Source: Acidimicrobiaceae bacterium (GTDB taxonomy: Bacteria; Actinomycetota; Acidimicrobiia; Acidimicrobiales; UBA8190). Taken from it: a stretch of DNA of 6,028 nt. Position 1 is the first letter of the stretch. Each line of letters opens with the position of its first letter. Position numbers and translations under genes: made by a program. Below, piece by piece: positions 4,754 to 6,028 of this stretch. The notes under the pieces are model-generated. The model made no database searches. It had not been told where the DNA came from and was given only the letters and a program-made list of their open reading frames with translations. The stretch is from contig DMNK01000152.1 of assembly GCA_003453695.1 (NCBI GenBank), positions 7,011 through 13,038 on the forward strand, in the 5' to 3' direction.

Positions 4754-6028
4754 CTACGCCGGCGCCTTGAACATTCCGTCCGCCGAGGCGTCGAGGGGGA
4801 TGGATCCGTTGGCGATGGCGACGGCGGCCAGCTGAGAGCTCACGTTCAGCTTTCTGAGGATGGATCGAATGTGGGTCCGTACGGTGCTGAGGGCCACCAC
4901 CTGCTCGGAGGCGATCTCCGTCGCCGAGCGCCCGCGCATCATCTGGTGGAGCACCCGGCGCTCAGCCGGCGTGAGCTCCACCAACCCGTGGTAGGGAGCC
5001 GGGAACCTCCGCAGATCGGCTCCGCTGCCGTTCCCGTTGCCTGAGCGCATCTTGTGGGCCAAGCGCGTCAGCTCGTTGGGCAGGCTCTCGAGGTCGAACA
5101 GACCGGTCGCCCCTTCCTCGACGCAGGCGGCGACGGCCATGGCGCTGGCGCCGAAGCTCACGGCGACCACCGGCGAGCCGGCCTGGACGAAGCGTCGGGT
5201 GAGATTTGCCGCCGCTTCCCACGGGTCGACGCGCTGTTCGTTGCCTGGCGGGGCCGGCTCGGGATGGAGCACGACCACGACGGCGTGAGGCTCCACGACG
5301 TAATGGTCGAGAAGCGCGGTCTCGATGGAATGCGACGTAGACATCGAGGGCATGGCCCCAACCCGGCGAGCCATGGAGGCCACGGCGGCGGCCCCGAGGC
5401 GGGCGGCCCGCGGTGGTAGCGGTTCGGGATCGACGATGAGCACACGCATGGCGGCGTCGCGGCTCCTCGGTCGTTCCGGATGGACGGTCGGGGTGGAGAA
5501 CAAGACCTCCTCCGACGGACCGGAGGTCCCACGCGCTCCCTCTTCGCCCAGGGGCACGAGGACTCGCCGCACCAAGCGGGGCCGGGCACTGAAATGCGCC
5601 GCCAGGCGCTCACCGTGGCCCAACGATCCCGACACCGGAGGGGCCAGTCCCTCGGGTACTCGGGCGACGGCGACGGGGAGGGGAGTGCCGGTTGGAGAGC
5701 GCCGATGGTGGCGCGCCGAACGGATGGAGGCGATGGCCGCGCCCGTGACCGCCGAGGGTTCGAGGTCGTCGGGGGCGACGCCGATGCCCACCGCAACCTC
5801 GACCTGTGTCGAGGTGGACCCCACGACGAGATGGTCGCCCATGGCCCGCGCCAGCCGGCGGCCGAGCGTGCTCGCCGGGATGCGATGCGCCCCGTTGCCG
5901 AAGCACACGGCGAGGCGCGACCCGCCGAGCATGCAGATCCAGTCGCCCGGGCGCACGCAGCCCTCCATGCGCCGGACAGCCAGGTCCCACAAGACGTTCG
6001 GAGCCGGCGCCGGGTCTTCGCCGGCCAC
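4754..6028 (-). CDS. LuxR-type transcriptional regulator with degenerate GGDEF and receiver-like domains (5' end probably outside window)
   Basis: The visible 424 codons have three parts. Residues 10-90 follow the GGDEF fold: helix LAVRRMEGCV, then RPGD (26-29), five residues, then GGSRL (35-39) where GGDEF is expected, and VEVAVGIGVA near 76-85. The catalytic Asp/Glu of the signature are replaced, so diguanylate cyclase activity is unlikely, but RxxD has the spacing of the c-di-GMP inhibitory site. Residues 110-193 are a variable linker. Residues 194-328 resemble a receiver (MRVLIVDPEPL; PVVAVSFGAS; EEGATGLFDLESLPNEL), but the phosphoacceptor position reads VVVLHP, with no Asp, and the conserved Lys is Asp312. 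Residues 350-406 are a clear LuxR helix-turn-helix (LTPAERRVL, EIA, STVRTHIRSILRKLNV). The codon at 6028 is GTG but the GGDEF fold would normally start earlier, so the gene probably continues past the edge. An internal ATG at 5449 could give a 231-residue receiver-HTH form. It precedes the transporter by 74 bp and may regulate it. Confidence 0.82.
   Translation of the reverse strand: MAGEDPAPAPNVLWDLAVRRMEGCVRPGDWICMLGGSRLAVCFGNGAHRIPASTLGRRLARAMGDHLVVGSTSTQVEVAVGIGVAPDDLEPSAVTGAAIASIRSARHHRRSPTGTPLPVAVARVPEGLAPPVSGSLGHGERLAAHFSARPRLVRRVLVPLGEEGARGTSGPSEEVLFSTPTVHPERPRSRDAAMRVLIVDPEPLPPRAARLGAAAVASMARRVGAMPSMSTSHSIETALLDHYVVEPHAVVVVLHPEPAPPGNEQRVDPWEAAANLTRRFVQAGSPVVAVSFGASAMAVAACVEEGATGLFDLESLPNELTRLAHKMRSGNGNGSGADLRRFPAPYHGLVELTPAERRVLHQMMRGRSATEIASEQVVALSTVRTHIRSILRKLNVSSQLAAVAIANGSIPLDASADGMFKAPA

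Noticed and set aside
6026..6028. GTG at the window edge as the true start of the regulator
   Set aside because: It is simply the last codon in the window; the GGDEF-like domain would normally need more residues upstream, and no ribosome site can be seen.

Overview
This is a GC-rich window (roughly two-thirds G+C) that looks like a chromosomal segment of a high-GC actinobacterium. Three things suggest this. There is an HU protein with a long Lys/Arg/Ala/Pro tail of the mycobacterial HupB type. There is a two-domain VOC protein resembling mycobacterial Rv0577 (TB27.3/CFP-30B). There is also a large MMPL/RND transporter. The lineage cannot be fixed from the sequence alone; a deep-branching group such as Acidimicrobiia is only a guess. 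I see no mobile element, tRNA, rRNA or CRISPR array.

Layout. Left arm, plus strand: the 3' end of a phosphoesterase (phospholipase C/acid phosphatase type) at 1-396, then a two-domain VOC protein at 483-1229 with a good Shine-Dalgarno sequence, closed by a strong hairpin terminator at 1248-1277. Right arm, minus strand, in transcription order: a long regulator (6028 to 4754, probably running past the window edge), an MMPL/RND membrane transporter (4679 to 2016), and the HU-type nucleoid protein (1909 to 1331). The two arms converge on the terminator.

How the genes may work together. The regulator lies 74 bp upstream of the transporter on the same strand with no clear terminator between them, so regulator plus transporter is a plausible transcription unit. 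HU follows after 106 bp and probably has its own control region: a perfect 14-bp palindrome lies 40-53 bp upstream of its ATG. The VOC and phosphoesterase genes show no obvious functional link to the right arm.

The most interesting item is the regulator. It reads as a degenerate GGDEF domain (GGSRL in place of GGDEF, but with an intact RxxD I-site motif), then a receiver-like domain without the phosphoacceptor Asp, then a well-preserved LuxR-type DNA-binding domain. This layout suggests a transcription factor that may sense cyclic di-GMP or another ligand rather than a phosphorelay signal. That is an inference and would need testing.
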